36,100 nucleotides of DNA. Origin: Gammaproteobacteria bacterium (GTDB taxonomy: Bacteria > Pseudomonadota > Gammaproteobacteria > Chromatiales > Chromatiaceae). Location: NCBI GenBank assembly GCA_024277555.1, contig JAJRUY010000028.1, positions 1-36,100 of the forward strand, in the 5' to 3' direction. The position numbers were made by a program, and so were the translations under genes. The notes beneath the pieces were generated by a model. That model worked only from the letters and a program-made list of their open reading frames with translations. It ran no database searches and was not told the origin of the DNA. Position 1 is the first letter of the stretch; the number at the start of each line of letters is the position of its first letter. Positions 20,437 through 30,607 of the stretch are shown piece after piece.

Positions 20437-21797
20437 TTGCTTTTCGCTTGTCCGAACTCGCAGCAGAACTGCATGGCAAGCTGATGGGTGAAGATGTGGA
20501 AATCAGTTCCGTAAGCACGGACAGCCGTCAGCTTGCTGCAGGTGATTTGTATGTGGCTCTGACCGGGCCAAGGTTCGATGGGCACGATTTCCTGCAGGAT
20601 GCCGCCCGGCGGGGAGCCGCTGCCGCACTGGTCAGCGCCAGGTGTGACGCGGCTCTGCCCTGTGTGCAGGTGGCGGATACGCGCATTGCTCTGGGCAGCC
20701 TGGCAGCGGCCTGGCGCCAGCGCTCCGGAGTCAGCGTGGTGGCCATTACCGGCAGCAATGGCAAGACCACGGTGAAGGAGATGCTTGCAGAGATCCTCTC
20801 CCGCAGAGGGAAAACCCTGGCTACCCGTGGCAACCTCAACAACGATATCGGCCTGCCACTGACCCTGTGCCACTTGCAGGATGAAGCCTATGCGGTGGTG
20901 GAGATGGGGGCCAATCATCCCGGTGAGATCGACTATCTGAGCCGTATTGCCTGTCCTGATGTTGCGATTTTGAATAACGCCGGTCGTGCGCACCTGGAGG
21001 GATTCGGGAGTCTGGACGGAGTGGCCAAAGCCAAGGCGGAAATCATCAACGGTCTGACTGTCGATGGCGTATTCGTGTTCAACGCAGACGATGCCTATGC
21101 CGACTTGTGGCGGCAGCTGGCGCAATCCCGTCAACAGCTGAGTTTTGGTGTTTCCCGGCCTGCCGATGTCAGCAGTCCCGCCGATTCCCTGCGGCTGGTC
21201 TGGGATGCGCTAGGCTTTCGCAGTGAATTTACGGTGCAGACTCCCGCTGGTGAATTACAGATCAGCATGCGCCTGGCTGGTGAGCACAATCGCATGAATG
21301 CCCTGGCAGCCATTGCAGCCGCTCTGGTGCTGGATGCTTCTCAAGAGGACATAGAAGCCGGTCTGGCATCCCTGCAGCCAGTGCCTGGCCGCTTGTGCCC
21401 CAGAGGTGGTTCGATAGCAGATTGCCTGATTGATGACAGCTACAATGCCAACCCGGATTCGGTGCGCATGGCAATGGAAGTATTGTGTCAGTTCCCCGGC
21501 CGCAAATTGCTGGTGCTGGGGGATCTGGGCGAGTTGGGCGGCAATGCAGCCACATTGCATGCAGAACTTGGGGAGCTGGCTGCGAACAAGGGTATAGACC
21601 TGCTGTTCACCTGCGGCCTGCTGAGTGAAAAAACCAGCCTGGCCTTTGGTGCCGGCGCCAGACACTTTCCGGATCAGGAAGCACTCATTGCCTGCCTGCA
21701 AGACGAACTGCGGCCAGGGGATGCGGTGCTGGTGAAAGGTTCCCGTTCTGCGGGCATGGAGCAAACCGTTGCAGTGCTTTGCGGGGAGAACGGCTGA
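20433..21797 (+). CDS. murF: UDP-N-acetylmuramoyl-tripeptide-D-alanyl-D-alanine ligase
   Basis: [66 protein letters not shown]. Confidence 0.97.
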   Translation: MIAFRLSELAAELHGKLMGEDVEISSVSTDSRQLAAGDLYVALTGPRFDGHDFLQDAARRGAAAALVSARCDAALPCVQVADTRIALGSLAAAWRQRSGVSVVAITGSNGKTTVKEMLAEILSRRGKTLATRGNLNNDIGLPLTLCHLQDEAYAVVEMGANHPGEIDYLSRIACPDVAILNNAGRAHLEGFGSLDGVAKAKAEIINGLTVDGVFVFNADDAYADLWRQLAQSRQQLSFGVSRPADVSSPADSLRLVWDALGFRSEFTVQTPAGELQISMRLAGEHNRMNALAAIAAALVLDASQEDIEAGLASLQPVPGRLCPRGGSIADCLIDDSYNANPDSVRMAMEVLCQFPGRKLLVLGDLGELGGNAATLHAELGELAANKGIDLLFTCGLLSEKTSLAFGAGARHFPDQEALIACLQDELRPGDAVLVKGSRSAGMEQTVAVLCGENG

Positions 21798-22879
21798 TGC
21801 TGATCTGGCTCACTGAATACCTGGCCCAGTTTGATCCGGCCTTCAATGTGTTTCGCTACATCACTTTGCGCGCGATTCTGGGTGTGCTCACCGCCCTGGT
21901 GATCTCCTTTGTGGTGGGGCCGGTGATGATTCGCCGCCTGAGCCAGTACAAGATCGGCCAGACGGTGCGTAACGATGGCCCGGAAAGCCATTTATCCAAG
22001 GCGGGTACGCCGACCATGGGCGGAGCGCTGATTCTGGTGGCGGTGTCCATCGCCGTGTTGTTGTGGGCGGATCTGAGCAACCGTTACATATGGATCGTGT
22101 TGCTCACTACCCTGAGTTTTGGGGCGGTTGGTCTGGTGGACGATTACAAAAAACTGGTGCTCGGGGATTCCCGGGGCTTGCCAGCCCGCTGGAAATACCT
22201 GTGGCAATCGGTGTTCGGTCTGGCGGCGGCTGTGGCCCTGTACGTTACGGCCGCAGTTCCGGCTGACACCCAACTGATCGTTCCTTTCTTCAAGGACGTG
22301 GTGCTGGATCTTGGGCCGGCTTTTATCTTGCTGTCCTACCTGGTTATCGTGGGCTCCTCGAATGCAGTGAATTTGACCGACGGACTCGATGGTCTGGCGA
22401 TTCTGCCAACCGTGCTGGTGGCGGGAGCTCTGGGCGTGTTTGCCTATGTTTCCGGGCATATGTATTTGTCGAAATACCTGTTGATTCCTTATCTTCCCGG
22501 GGCGGGAGAGCTGGCCATATTCTGTGGTGCGCTGGTGGGGGCCGGGCTGGGATTTCTCTGGTTCAACGCCTATCCTGCCCAGGTGTTCATGGGAGACGTG
22601 GGCGCCCTGGCCCTGGGAGCAGCTCTGGGTGTGGTGGCGGTAGCGGTGCGGCAGGAGCTGGTGCTGTTCATCATGGGTGGTGTATTTGTGGTGGAGACCG
22701 TATCGGTAATCCTGCAAGTGGCCTCCTACAAGCTTACCGGCCGCAGGATATTTCGCATGGCGCCGCTGCATCATCATTTTGAATTGAAGGGGTGGCCGGA
22801 ACCGCGGGTGATTGTGCGCTTCTGGATTGTAACCGTCATCCTGGTACTGGTGGGGCTGGCGAGCCTGAAGATTCGCTGA
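21797..22879 (+). CDS. mraY: Phospho-N-acetylmuramoyl-pentapeptide-transferase
   Basis: [74 protein letters not shown]. Start at 21797 (TGATG junction) rather than ORF-track 21779. Confidence 0.97.
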   Translation: MLIWLTEYLAQFDPAFNVFRYITLRAILGVLTALVISFVVGPVMIRRLSQYKIGQTVRNDGPESHLSKAGTPTMGGALILVAVSIAVLLWADLSNRYIWIVLLTTLSFGAVGLVDDYKKLVLGDSRGLPARWKYLWQSVFGLAAAVALYVTAAVPADTQLIVPFFKDVVLDLGPAFILLSYLVIVGSSNAVNLTDGLDGLAILPTVLVAGALGVFAYVSGHMYLSKYLLIPYLPGAGELAIFCGALVGAGLGFLWFNAYPAQVFMGDVGALALGAALGVVAVAVRQELVLFIMGGVFVVETVSVILQVASYKLTGRRIFRMAPLHHHFELKGWPEPRVIVRFWIVTVILVLVGLASLKIR

Positions 22880-24246
22880 TGAAGAATATGGCTACAGCAT
22901 TGAATGCAGACAACTTGCCAAAACGGGTGCTGATTGTGGGCCTGGGGATCACGGGGTTGTCCTGTGCACGCTATCTGCATGGCCTGGGGGTGCCGCAATT
23001 GCTGATTGCCGACAGCCGTGAACATCCCCCCGGTATGGATGAGCTGCACCGCCAGCTGGCGGATGTGGAAGTGTTTCCGGGAGGTTTTGATCGAGAACTG
23101 TTTGCCAGCGCAGAGATGCTGGTGGTAAGCCCTGGAGTTGCCCTGACCACCCCCGAAATCCAGCATGCACTGCAGCTTGGTGTGCCCGTAATTGGTGATG
23201 TAGAGCTGTTCGCCAGGGAGGTACGGGGAACGGTGGCTGCAATTACCGGCTCCAACGGCAAAAGCACGGTGACAACCTTGCTCGGCCTGATGGCGGCGGG
23301 CAAGGATGCTGTAACTGGCGGCAACTTGGGCAAGCCAGTGCTGGATCTGCTGGAAGGCCAGCATGCTCTTTATATATTGGAGCTGTCCAGCTTTCAACTG
23401 GAGACCACCGCGAGCCTGACGCCTGAAGTGGCGGCAGTGCTGAATGTTTCTGCCGATCATATGGATCGTTATTCCAGCCTGGATGAATATGCACAGGTCA
23501 AATCCCGGGTGTATGAACGGGCGGCAAGCGGTGTATATAACCTCGATGACCCGCAGGTGATGAGCATGCCGCGCACCGCCCGCGCATTGTTCTTTACCCT
23601 GGGCGAGCCTCGGGATGCAAACTGCTTCGGCATTCGTTCCATTGATGGGGAAACCTGGCTGTGTCGGGGCAGCGAGGCCTTGCTGCCCGCAAAAGAACTG
23701 TTGCTGCCGGGACGGCACAATATGGCCAATGCACTGGCGGCGCTGGCCATGGGGACGGCGCTGGGACTGCCCATGCCGGACATGCTTGGCGTCTTGCGGG
23801 TGTTTCCCGGCTTGGCTCACCGGACAGAATATGTTTGCACCCATGCGGGAGTGAAATGGTACAACGATTCCAAGGGCACCAACCCGGGTGCAACAGTAGC
23901 CGCCTTGCAGGGGTTGCATGCCGGGGATGACAGCCGCACGGTATTGATTGCCGGTGGCGACTGCAAACAGGCGGATTTCACTGCCCTGGCGCAGACGGTC
24001 AGGGACACCACCCGGGCGCTGGTGCTCATCGGTCGTGACCGCCAGCAAATTCGCAGGATGCTGGATGCCGGCATCAGCGTTGTTGATGCTGCAGATATGA
24101 GTGAGGCGGTAGCTACAGCAGCAGAGCTGGCGTTGCCGGGGGATCGGGTGTTGCTGTCTCCGGCCTGCGCAAGTTTCGATATGTTTGATGGATTCGAGCA
24201 TCGTGGCAATGTGTTCAAGGAGTGGGTAGGGAGACTGTGCTCATGA
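22879..24246 (+). CDS. murD: UDP-N-acetylmuramoylalanine-D-glutamate ligase
   Basis: [59 protein letters not shown]. Start at 22879 (TGATG junction). Confidence 0.97.
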   Translation: MKNMATALNADNLPKRVLIVGLGITGLSCARYLHGLGVPQLLIADSREHPPGMDELHRQLADVEVFPGGFDRELFASAEMLVVSPGVALTTPEIQHALQLGVPVIGDVELFAREVRGTVAAITGSNGKSTVTTLLGLMAAGKDAVTGGNLGKPVLDLLEGQHALYILELSSFQLETTASLTPEVAAVLNVSADHMDRYSSLDEYAQVKSRVYERAASGVYNLDDPQVMSMPRTARALFFTLGEPRDANCFGIRSIDGETWLCRGSEALLPAKELLLPGRHNMANALAALAMGTALGLPMPDMLGVLRVFPGLAHRTEYVCTHAGVKWYNDSKGTNPGATVAALQGLHAGDDSRTVLIAGGDCKQADFTALAQTVRDTTRALVLIGRDRQQIRRMLDAGISVVDAADMSEAVATAAELALPGDRVLLSPACASFDMFDGFEHRGNVFKEWVGRLCS

Positions 24247-25412
24247 ATGCAGTGGCCCCTCCCCGCACCATGCTGTCTGCACCCACCCAGTCTGTGGACT
24301 GGATGTTGCTGGTGGCTGTGCTTGCGCTTATCGGCTTGGGCATCGTGATGGTGAGTTCTGCTTCCTTGCATCTTGCCGGCAGTGAAAACCCCTTTCACTA
24401 TCTGGGTAGGCACATGCTTGCGCTAAGCCTGGGTATGGTTGCGGCGTTGCTGGTTCTGCAGATTCCAGGGCATTGGTGGGATCGGGGCGGCACCTGGCTG
24501 TATTTTTTGGGGCTGGTGTTGCTGGTGCTGGTGCTGATCCCCGGCTTGGGCAAAACGGTAAATGGCGCAACCCGCTGGATGGAGCTGGGGCCTTTCAACC
24601 TGCAGACGTCCGAGTTTATAAAGTTGTTCCTGATTTTCTATATGGCCGGATATCTGGTGCGGCGGCAGGTCGAGGTTGCACATTCGCTGTGGGGTGTGGT
24701 GAAGCCGTTGCTGCTGCTGTCGCTGGCAGTTGTTCTGCTCATGGCGCAGCCGGATTTTGGTACTACAGTGGTGCTGCTGGCCACCGCCCTGGGATTGCTG
24801 TTTCTTGGCGGCGCGCCCTTGTGGCAGTTTGGCCTGTTGCTGTTGCTGGCTATTCTCGGTGGCGCGGCGCTGGTGGTAACTTCACCCTACCGTCTGGAAC
24901 GGGTGACTTCCTTCCTCAATCCCTGGGCGGATCCTGGCGGTTCCGGTTATCAGCTCTCCCAGGCGCTGATTGCCTTTGGCCGTGGAGAATGGACGGGTGT
25001 TGGTCTGGGTAACGGTATTCAGAAGCAATTCCATCTGCCTGAGGCGCATACGGATTTCATCATGGCAGTAATTGGTGAGGAATTCGGACTGGCAGGTACC
25101 CTGGTGGTTATTGCCTTGTTCAGCATTCTGGTCTGGCGGGCATTCAGTATCGGTGCCGCAGCAGAATTGCGGCAACGGCGTTTTGCCGCCTATGTTTCCT
25201 ATGGCATTGGCTTGTGGCTGGGGCTGCAGGCGTTCATCAATATTGGAGTGAATGTAGGCTTGCTGCCAACCAAGGGGTTGACCCTGCCCTTCGTCAGCTA
25301 CGGCAGCAACAGCATGATCATCAGCTGTGTGGCAGTTGCCGTGCTCATGCGCATTCATTGGGAAAACTGCACCGGGGATGAACGTGTGGGGGGGATGCCG
25401 TGGCGCACATGA
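24243..25412 (+). CDS. ftsW: Lipid II polymerase / SEDS protein FtsW
   Basis: SEDS family: GATRWMELGPFNLQTSEFIKLFLIFYMAGYL, HTDFIMAVIGEEFGLAG, GLTLPFVSYGSNSMIISC. Confidence 0.97.
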   Translation: MNAVAPPRTMLSAPTQSVDWMLLVAVLALIGLGIVMVSSASLHLAGSENPFHYLGRHMLALSLGMVAALLVLQIPGHWWDRGGTWLYFLGLVLLVLVLIPGLGKTVNGATRWMELGPFNLQTSEFIKLFLIFYMAGYLVRRQVEVAHSLWGVVKPLLLLSLAVVLLMAQPDFGTTVVLLATALGLLFLGGAPLWQFGLLLLLAILGGAALVVTSPYRLERVTSFLNPWADPGGSGYQLSQALIAFGRGEWTGVGLGNGIQKQFHLPEAHTDFIMAVIGEEFGLAGTLVVIALFSILVWRAFSIGAAAELRQRRFAAYVSYGIGLWLGLQAFINIGVNVGLLPTKGLTLPFVSYGSNSMIISCVAVAVLMRIHWENCTGDERVGGMPWRT

Positions 25413-26467
25413 TCATTCTGGCAGGTGGTACCGGCGGGCATGTCTTCCCGGCTCTGGCCGTGGCGCAGGAAATGCGTGCGCGTGGCTGGGATGTCAGCTG
25501 GATGGGAACGCCGGACAGTTTTGAGTCACGCACCGTGCCTGGCTATGGGTTCACTCTGGAAACCATCGCCGCCTACAGATTGCGTGGGCAGGGTATAGCC
25601 GGCCAGTTGCTGGCCCCGTTTCGCCTGCTCAATGCCATGTATCAGGCCGGAAAGATTCTGCGCCGCACCCGGCCACAGTTGGTGCTGGGCATGGGGGGCT
25701 TTGTCACCGGCCCCGGCGGGCTGGTCAGCAAGATGTTGGGTATTCCCCTGGTAATCCATGAGCAGAACACCATTCCCGGGCTGACCAATCGCTGGTTGGC
25801 AAGGATTGCTGCGCAGGTACTGCAGGCCTTTCCGGACAGCTTTCCGCAAGCCGTTGATGCGGTGGTCACCGGCAACCCGGTGCGTGCAGATATTGCTGCG
25901 GTGGCTGAACCGGCCGAACGCATGCGCAACCGTGACCAGACAGCAAGGGTGCTGGTAATCGGCGGCTCCCTGGGGGCGATGGCATTGAACCAGCAAGTGC
26001 CCCTGGCGCTGCAACAACTGCAGCGGCCCCTGATTGTCCGGCACCAGGCTGGGCGCGGCAAGGCACAGGCAACGCGGGAGCTGTATGCAGGGAAGGCTTG
26101 GGCGGAAGTGACGGAATTTATCGAGGATATGGCCGAGGCTCTTGCCTGGGCAGACCTGGTGATCTGCCGCGCCGGCGCCCTGACCATCTCCGAACTGGCA
26201 GCCGTGGGTGTGGCTTCTGTGCTGGTGCCATATCCCCATGCGGTGGATGATCACCAGACCTGCAATGCCCGTTACCTGGTGGATGGCGGGGCGGCGGTGC
26301 TGCTGCCGCAATCTGAATTGACAATGGATGTACTCACCCGGCAGTTGCAGACATTGTTGGGAAACAGGGCAAAACTGCTGGAAATGGCTCTGGCGGCCAG
26401 AGCACTGGCCAGGCCGGATGCCACCAGCACAGTAGCAGACTGCTGTGAAGCGCAGGTGAAGCCATGA
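25400..26467 (+). CDS. murG: Undecaprenyldiphospho-muramoylpentapeptide beta-N-acetylglucosaminyltransferase
   Basis: IILAGGTGGHVFPALAVAQEM, GGFVTGPGGLVSKMLGIPLVIHEQNTIPGLTNR, CRAGALTISELAAVGVASVLVPYPHAVDDHQT. Confidence 0.97.
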   Translation: MAHMIILAGGTGGHVFPALAVAQEMRARGWDVSWMGTPDSFESRTVPGYGFTLETIAAYRLRGQGIAGQLLAPFRLLNAMYQAGKILRRTRPQLVLGMGGFVTGPGGLVSKMLGIPLVIHEQNTIPGLTNRWLARIAAQVLQAFPDSFPQAVDAVVTGNPVRADIAAVAEPAERMRNRDQTARVLVIGGSLGAMALNQQVPLALQQLQRPLIVRHQAGRGKAQATRELYAGKAWAEVTEFIEDMAEALAWADLVICRAGALTISELAAVGVASVLVPYPHAVDDHQTCNARYLVDGGAAVLLPQSELTMDVLTRQLQTLLGNRAKLLEMALAARALARPDATSTVADCCEAQVKP

Positions 26468-27903
26468 CCGGCATCCAGGACATGAACGCCATGCCCAGAG
26501 TCCATGCCGCAGAAGCCATGGGACGCATGCGCCATTTGCATTTCGTGGGCATTGGTGGCTCCGGCATGAACGGCATCGCCCAGGTGATGCTCAATCTCGG
26601 CTATCAAATCAGCGGCTCGGATTTGACGGAAAATGCAGCAACCAGGCGCCTGCAGGAGCAGGGGGCGGCTATTTACCAGGGGCATGCCAAGGAAAATATC
26701 AGCGGAGTGGATGCAGTCATCATCTCCAGTGCGGTAACAGATGACAATCCGGAGGTCATCGCCGCCAGGGAAGCCCGCATCCCGGTGGTGCCCCGGGCGG
26801 AAATGCTGGCGGAAATCATGCGCTTTCGCTATGGCATTGCCATTGCCGGTACCCACGGCAAAACCACTACCACCAGCCTTGCCGCCACATTGCTGATTGA
26901 AGCCGGTCTGGATCCGACCTTCGTTATCGGCGGGCAGCTCAATGCCGCAGGCAGCTATGCCCGGCTGGGCGCGGGGGAGATCCTGGTTGCCGAAGCGGAT
27001 GAAAGTGATGCGTCATTTCTGTACCTGCTGCCCATGATGGCGGTAGTGACCAATGTGGACAGGGACCATATGGGAACCTATGGCGGTGAGTTCAGCCGCT
27101 TGCAGGATGCATTTGTCGAGTTTCTGCATCATCTGCCTTTCTATGGTCTGGCCATCTTGTGCATCGACGATGCCGAAGTGCGCAAGCTGCTGCCCAGAGT
27201 AACCCGCCAGGTGCTTTCCTATGGCACCCGGGAAGAAGCTGATTTGCGTGCGATCAATATTCGCTATGAGCATCAGACCAGCTATTTCCAGGTGCAGATG
27301 AAAGGCCGGAAGGCCTTTGATGTAAGCCTTAATCTGCCGGGCAAACACAATGTGATGAATGCCCTGGCTGCAATCGCAGTGGCGCTGGAAATGGGAGTGG
27401 ATACGGATGCCATATGCAGGGCGCTGGCAGGTTTTGCCGGTATTGGCCGTCGCTTCCAGGTGCACGAACACTGTAATTTCGGCACCGGCAGTTTCATGCT
27501 GGTGGATGACTACGGCCATCACCCCAGGGAAATAGCGGCGACTATCAGCGCCGTGCGGGAAGGCTGGCAGTCGCGGCGGCTGGTGCTGGTATTCCAGCCT
27601 CACCGTTATACGCGCACCCATGATGCTTTCGAGGATTTTGTGCAGGTCTTGTCCGAGGCGGATGTGCTGGTGCTGACCGAGGTGTACGCCGCGGGAGAGA
27701 AACCGCTGCCAGATGCTGATGGCCGGGCTTTGAGCCGTGCCATTCGGGCGCGGGGGCAGGCTGATCCGGTATTCGTCAGCGATCTGCCGGATCTGCCGGA
27801 AGTGCTCGAGAGCGTGGTGCATGCCGATGACATTGTGCTCATGATGGGAGCCGGAAATATTGGACAAATGGCAGCTCGGCTGTCGGAGGAATGGTGCAAA
27901 TGA
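26464..27903 (+). CDS. murC: UDP-N-acetylmuramate-L-alanine ligase
   Basis: HFVGIGGSGMNGIAQVMLNLGYQISGSD, AGTHGKTTTTSLAATLL, EADESDASFLYLLP, FQPHRYTRTHDAFEDF. Confidence 0.97.
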   Translation: MTGIQDMNAMPRVHAAEAMGRMRHLHFVGIGGSGMNGIAQVMLNLGYQISGSDLTENAATRRLQEQGAAIYQGHAKENISGVDAVIISSAVTDDNPEVIAAREARIPVVPRAEMLAEIMRFRYGIAIAGTHGKTTTTSLAATLLIEAGLDPTFVIGGQLNAAGSYARLGAGEILVAEADESDASFLYLLPMMAVVTNVDRDHMGTYGGEFSRLQDAFVEFLHHLPFYGLAILCIDDAEVRKLLPRVTRQVLSYGTREEADLRAINIRYEHQTSYFQVQMKGRKAFDVSLNLPGKHNVMNALAAIAVALEMGVDTDAICRALAGFAGIGRRFQVHEHCNFGTGSFMLVDDYGHHPREIAATISAVREGWQSRRLVLVFQPHRYTRTHDAFEDFVQVLSEADVLVLTEVYAAGEKPLPDADGRALSRAIRARGQADPVFVSDLPDLPEVLESVVHADDIVLMMGAGNIGQMAARLSEEWCK

Positions 27904-28070
27904 AACAGCAAAGTATGATCAGATATTTGCATATGGGATGTGGTGAATCGCTGGCCGCGCGCCAGCTGGAAAACCTGGCTTTGAAAGATATTGCGGCAGC
28001 CAGGCAGTTGCAGTCCGTAGCGCCTGCTGCCGTGGAGGAAAGGAGGAAAAAACATGAGAAGCAGCGCTGA
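27900..28070 (+). CDS. Putative 56-aa small protein of unknown function between murC and murB
   Basis: ATG at 27900 overlaps murC TGA (ATGA); SD GGAGGA at 27885-27890 with 9-nt spacing; stop at 28070 overlaps the murB start. Translation MKQQSMIRYLHMGCGESLAARQLENLALKDIAAARQLQSVAPAAVEERRKKHEKQR. Below the apparent ORF-track size cut-off. Confidence 0.55.
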   Translation: MKQQSMIRYLHMGCGESLAARQLENLALKDIAAARQLQSVAPAAVEERRKKHEKQR

Positions 28071-28953
28071 AGTAACGCGCCATCATACGATGTTGCTTTT
28101 TGATGAACCCATGGCAAAGCATACCACCTGGCGTGTCGGTGGTCCGGCGCGCTATTACTTTCAGCCAGCGGATGTGGCGGATTTGTCGGATTTCCTCAGA
28201 TCACTGCCGTCCGCAGAGCAGATTCTGTGGTTGGGGCTGGGCAGCAACCTGTTAGTGCGTGATGGTGGTTTTGCCGGGACGGTGATCGCCATGCATGGGC
28301 GGCTGAACGAAATTGAAACCATCGCCGGCAGCCGCTTGCGTGTTGGTGCTGGTGCGCCGAGCGCCCTGGTGGCAAGGCAAGCTGCGCGTGCCGGGCTGTG
28401 TGGAGCTGCATTTCTTGCTGGTATTCCCGGCACCATGGGAGGCGCCCTGGCGATGAATGCCGGCGCCTTTGGTGGCGAGACCTGGCAGCGGGTAATCAAT
28501 CTACAGACCATCGACCGGCAAGGGATTGTCCACAGGCGTACACCTCTGGAATACAAGGTCGCCTATCGTGAGGTGGAAAGCTCGAAGGAAGAATGGTTTG
28601 TTGGCTGTGAGTTGCAGCTGGAACCCGGTGATGCCGAGGCGGAGCGCAGGGAAGTGCAACGTCTGTTGGCACTGCGCAATGCAACCCAGCCTGTGGGGCA
28701 GCCCAGCGCGGGTTCCACGTTTCGCAACCCGCCGGGGGACTATGCAGCGCGCCTGATCGAGGCCGCAGGCCTGAAGGGACTTCAGCTTGGTGGCGCCAAA
28801 GTATCGGGAAAGCACGCCAATTTTATTGTCAACACCGGAGCAGCCACAGCGGCAGACATAGAAAACCTGATCCGGCATGTGCAGCAAACGGTAGAGCAGC
28901 ACAGCGGAATTTGTTTGCAAACCGAAGTGCATATCGTGGGTAAGCCTGCGTGA
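28054..28953 (+). CDS. murB: UDP-N-acetylenolpyruvoylglucosamine reductase
   Basis: KHTTWRVGGPARYYFQPADVADL, LGLGSNLLVRDGGFAGTVI, GIPGTMGGALAMNAGAFGGE, SGKHANFIVN; SD AGGAGG at 28041-28046. Confidence 0.97.
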   Translation: MRSSAEVTRHHTMLLFDEPMAKHTTWRVGGPARYYFQPADVADLSDFLRSLPSAEQILWLGLGSNLLVRDGGFAGTVIAMHGRLNEIETIAGSRLRVGAGAPSALVARQAARAGLCGAAFLAGIPGTMGGALAMNAGAFGGETWQRVINLQTIDRQGIVHRRTPLEYKVAYREVESSKEEWFVGCELQLEPGDAEAERREVQRLLALRNATQPVGQPSAGSTFRNPPGDYAARLIEAAGLKGLQLGGAKVSGKHANFIVNTGAATAADIENLIRHVQQTVEQHSGICLQTEVHIVGKPA

Positions 28954-29879
28954 ATGTACAGGCAACAGATTTCGGCAAGGTAGCGGTGCTCATGGGGGGG
29001 TGGTCTGCAGAAAGGGCCGTATCTCTCAAAAGTGGCGCAGCGGTGCTGTCCGGTTTGCAGGAAAAGGGTGTGGATGCCCAGGGTATCGATGTCGGTAGGG
29101 ATGTATGTGAGGTGCTCAAGACAGGTGGCTTTGAACGATCATTCATCATGCTCCATGGCCGTGGCGGGGAGGATGGGGTGATTCAGGGCCTGCTGGAAAC
29201 CCTGGGTATGCCATACACCGGCACTGGCGTGCTGGGCTCGGCGCTGGCCATGGACAAGATGCGCAGCAAACAGCTGTGGTCAGGCATGGGATTGCCCACG
29301 CCTGCGTATAAGCGTATTCATGCAGAGGAAGATCTTGGGGAGGCTGCGGATGCACTGGGGTTTCCACTCATGGTCAAGCCAGTACATGAGGGCTCCAGCA
29401 TTGGCATCAGCCGGGTGGAGGATAGCGCTGCCCTGTGGCAGGGCTGGGAGCAGGCCCGCCAGTTTGATTCCGAGGTGCTGGCAGAGCGCTGGATTGCAGG
29501 CAATGAATATACAGTTGCCATTCTTGGTGAACAAGCTCTGCCGGTGATTCGCCTGGAAACCCCCCATGAAATTTATGACTATGCTGCCAAGTATGAAACC
29601 GATACCACTGGTTATTTCATTCCCAGCGGTCTGTCGGCGGCTGCGGAACACAGCATGCAGGAACTGGCGCTACAGGCGTTTCATGCAGTGGGAGCAAAGG
29701 GCTGGGGGCGCGTGGATTTCATGCTGGATGCCCAGGGGCAGCCCTGGCTGGTGGAGGTCAATACGGTGCCGGGAATGACAGATCATAGCTTGGTGCCCAT
29801 GGCGGCGGCAGCGGCGGGAATGGATTTTCCGGAACTGGTGTGGCGTATTTTGTGCAGCTCGCTGGAGAATGGACAGTGA
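28950..29879 (+). CDS. ddlB: D-alanine-D-alanine ligase
   Basis: VAVLMGGWSAERAVSLKSG, LHGRGGEDGVIQGLLE, PLMVKPVHEGSSIGISRV, EVNTVPGMTDHSLVPMAA; GTG start overlapping murB stop. Confidence 0.97.
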   Translation: MNVQATDFGKVAVLMGGWSAERAVSLKSGAAVLSGLQEKGVDAQGIDVGRDVCEVLKTGGFERSFIMLHGRGGEDGVIQGLLETLGMPYTGTGVLGSALAMDKMRSKQLWSGMGLPTPAYKRIHAEEDLGEAADALGFPLMVKPVHEGSSIGISRVEDSAALWQGWEQARQFDSEVLAERWIAGNEYTVAILGEQALPVIRLETPHEIYDYAAKYETDTTGYFIPSGLSAAAEHSMQELALQAFHAVGAKGWGRVDFMLDAQGQPWLVEVNTVPGMTDHSLVPMAAAAAGMDFPELVWRILCSSLENGQ

Positions 29880-30607
29880 AGGGGAAAAAAACAAATTCCC
29901 TGATCCGGCGCTGGAGTCTGTGGCTGCTGGCGGGCTTTGTGGTGGTGAGCGGGACGGGATTTTATGTTCTGGCCGGATATCTGACCAATCCACAGGTATT
30001 GCCGATTCGCAGCATACAAATCAAGAATGAATTCCGCAATCTGGACAAGGTCAGCCTGCAGCAGGCTTTACTCAAGGCGATTGATGGCGGATTTTTCAGC
30101 GTTGACTTGCACAAGTTGCGGGCAGCTGCCCTGAGTGCCGCCTGGGTGGCGGAAGCACGGGTCACGAGAGTCTGGCCGGACCAGTTGGTGGTGGAAGTGG
30201 TAGAGCAGATGCCAATTGCAAGCTGGGGTGAAGATGCCCTGCTGAATGCAAATGGTGAAGTGTTCCGCCCGCAACGAAAAACCAACAAACAACTGCCTCT
30301 GCGTTTCAATGGTGACGAAGGCAAGGCGGCGCTGATGCTGGACTTCTTTATTACCGAACAAAAGGCGTTCCGGAAACACGGGATGTCCATTCGCGAAGTG
30401 GATCTGGACAAACGTGGCGAATGGCGCCTGAAATTGACAAATGGAACCACTATCGTGGTGGGCAAGGAGCAGATGAACAAGCGAATAAGGCGTTTGCTGG
30501 GCGCATATGCGGTGCTGGAGCAAGCGGAAAGAAAGCCCCTGCGTGTGGATTTACGTTATGAACAGGGCTTTTCCGTGAGTTGGCGGTCAGAGGATAAAGG
30601 CGGATGA
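29876..30607 (+). CDS. ftsQ: Cell division protein FtsQ
   Basis: N-terminal TM then POTRA-type FtsQ domain (IRSIQIKNEFRNLDKVSLQQALLKAIDGGFFSVDLHKLRAAAL...). GTG at 29876 overlapping the ddlB stop is more likely than ORF-track 29840. Confidence 0.93.
   Translation: MKGKKTNSLIRRWSLWLLAGFVVVSGTGFYVLAGYLTNPQVLPIRSIQIKNEFRNLDKVSLQQALLKAIDGGFFSVDLHKLRAAALSAAWVAEARVTRVWPDQLVVEVVEQMPIASWGEDALLNANGEVFRPQRKTNKQLPLRFNGDEGKAALMLDFFITEQKAFRKHGMSIREVDLDKRGEWRLKLTNGTTIVVGKEQMNKRIRRLLGAYAVLEQAERKPLRVDLRYEQGFSVSWRSEDKGG

Noticed and set aside
22774-24201. 475-aa minus-strand ORF antisense to murD
   Set aside because: Shadow ORF; His/Gln/Cys-rich with no motif; murD on the + strand is unambiguous.
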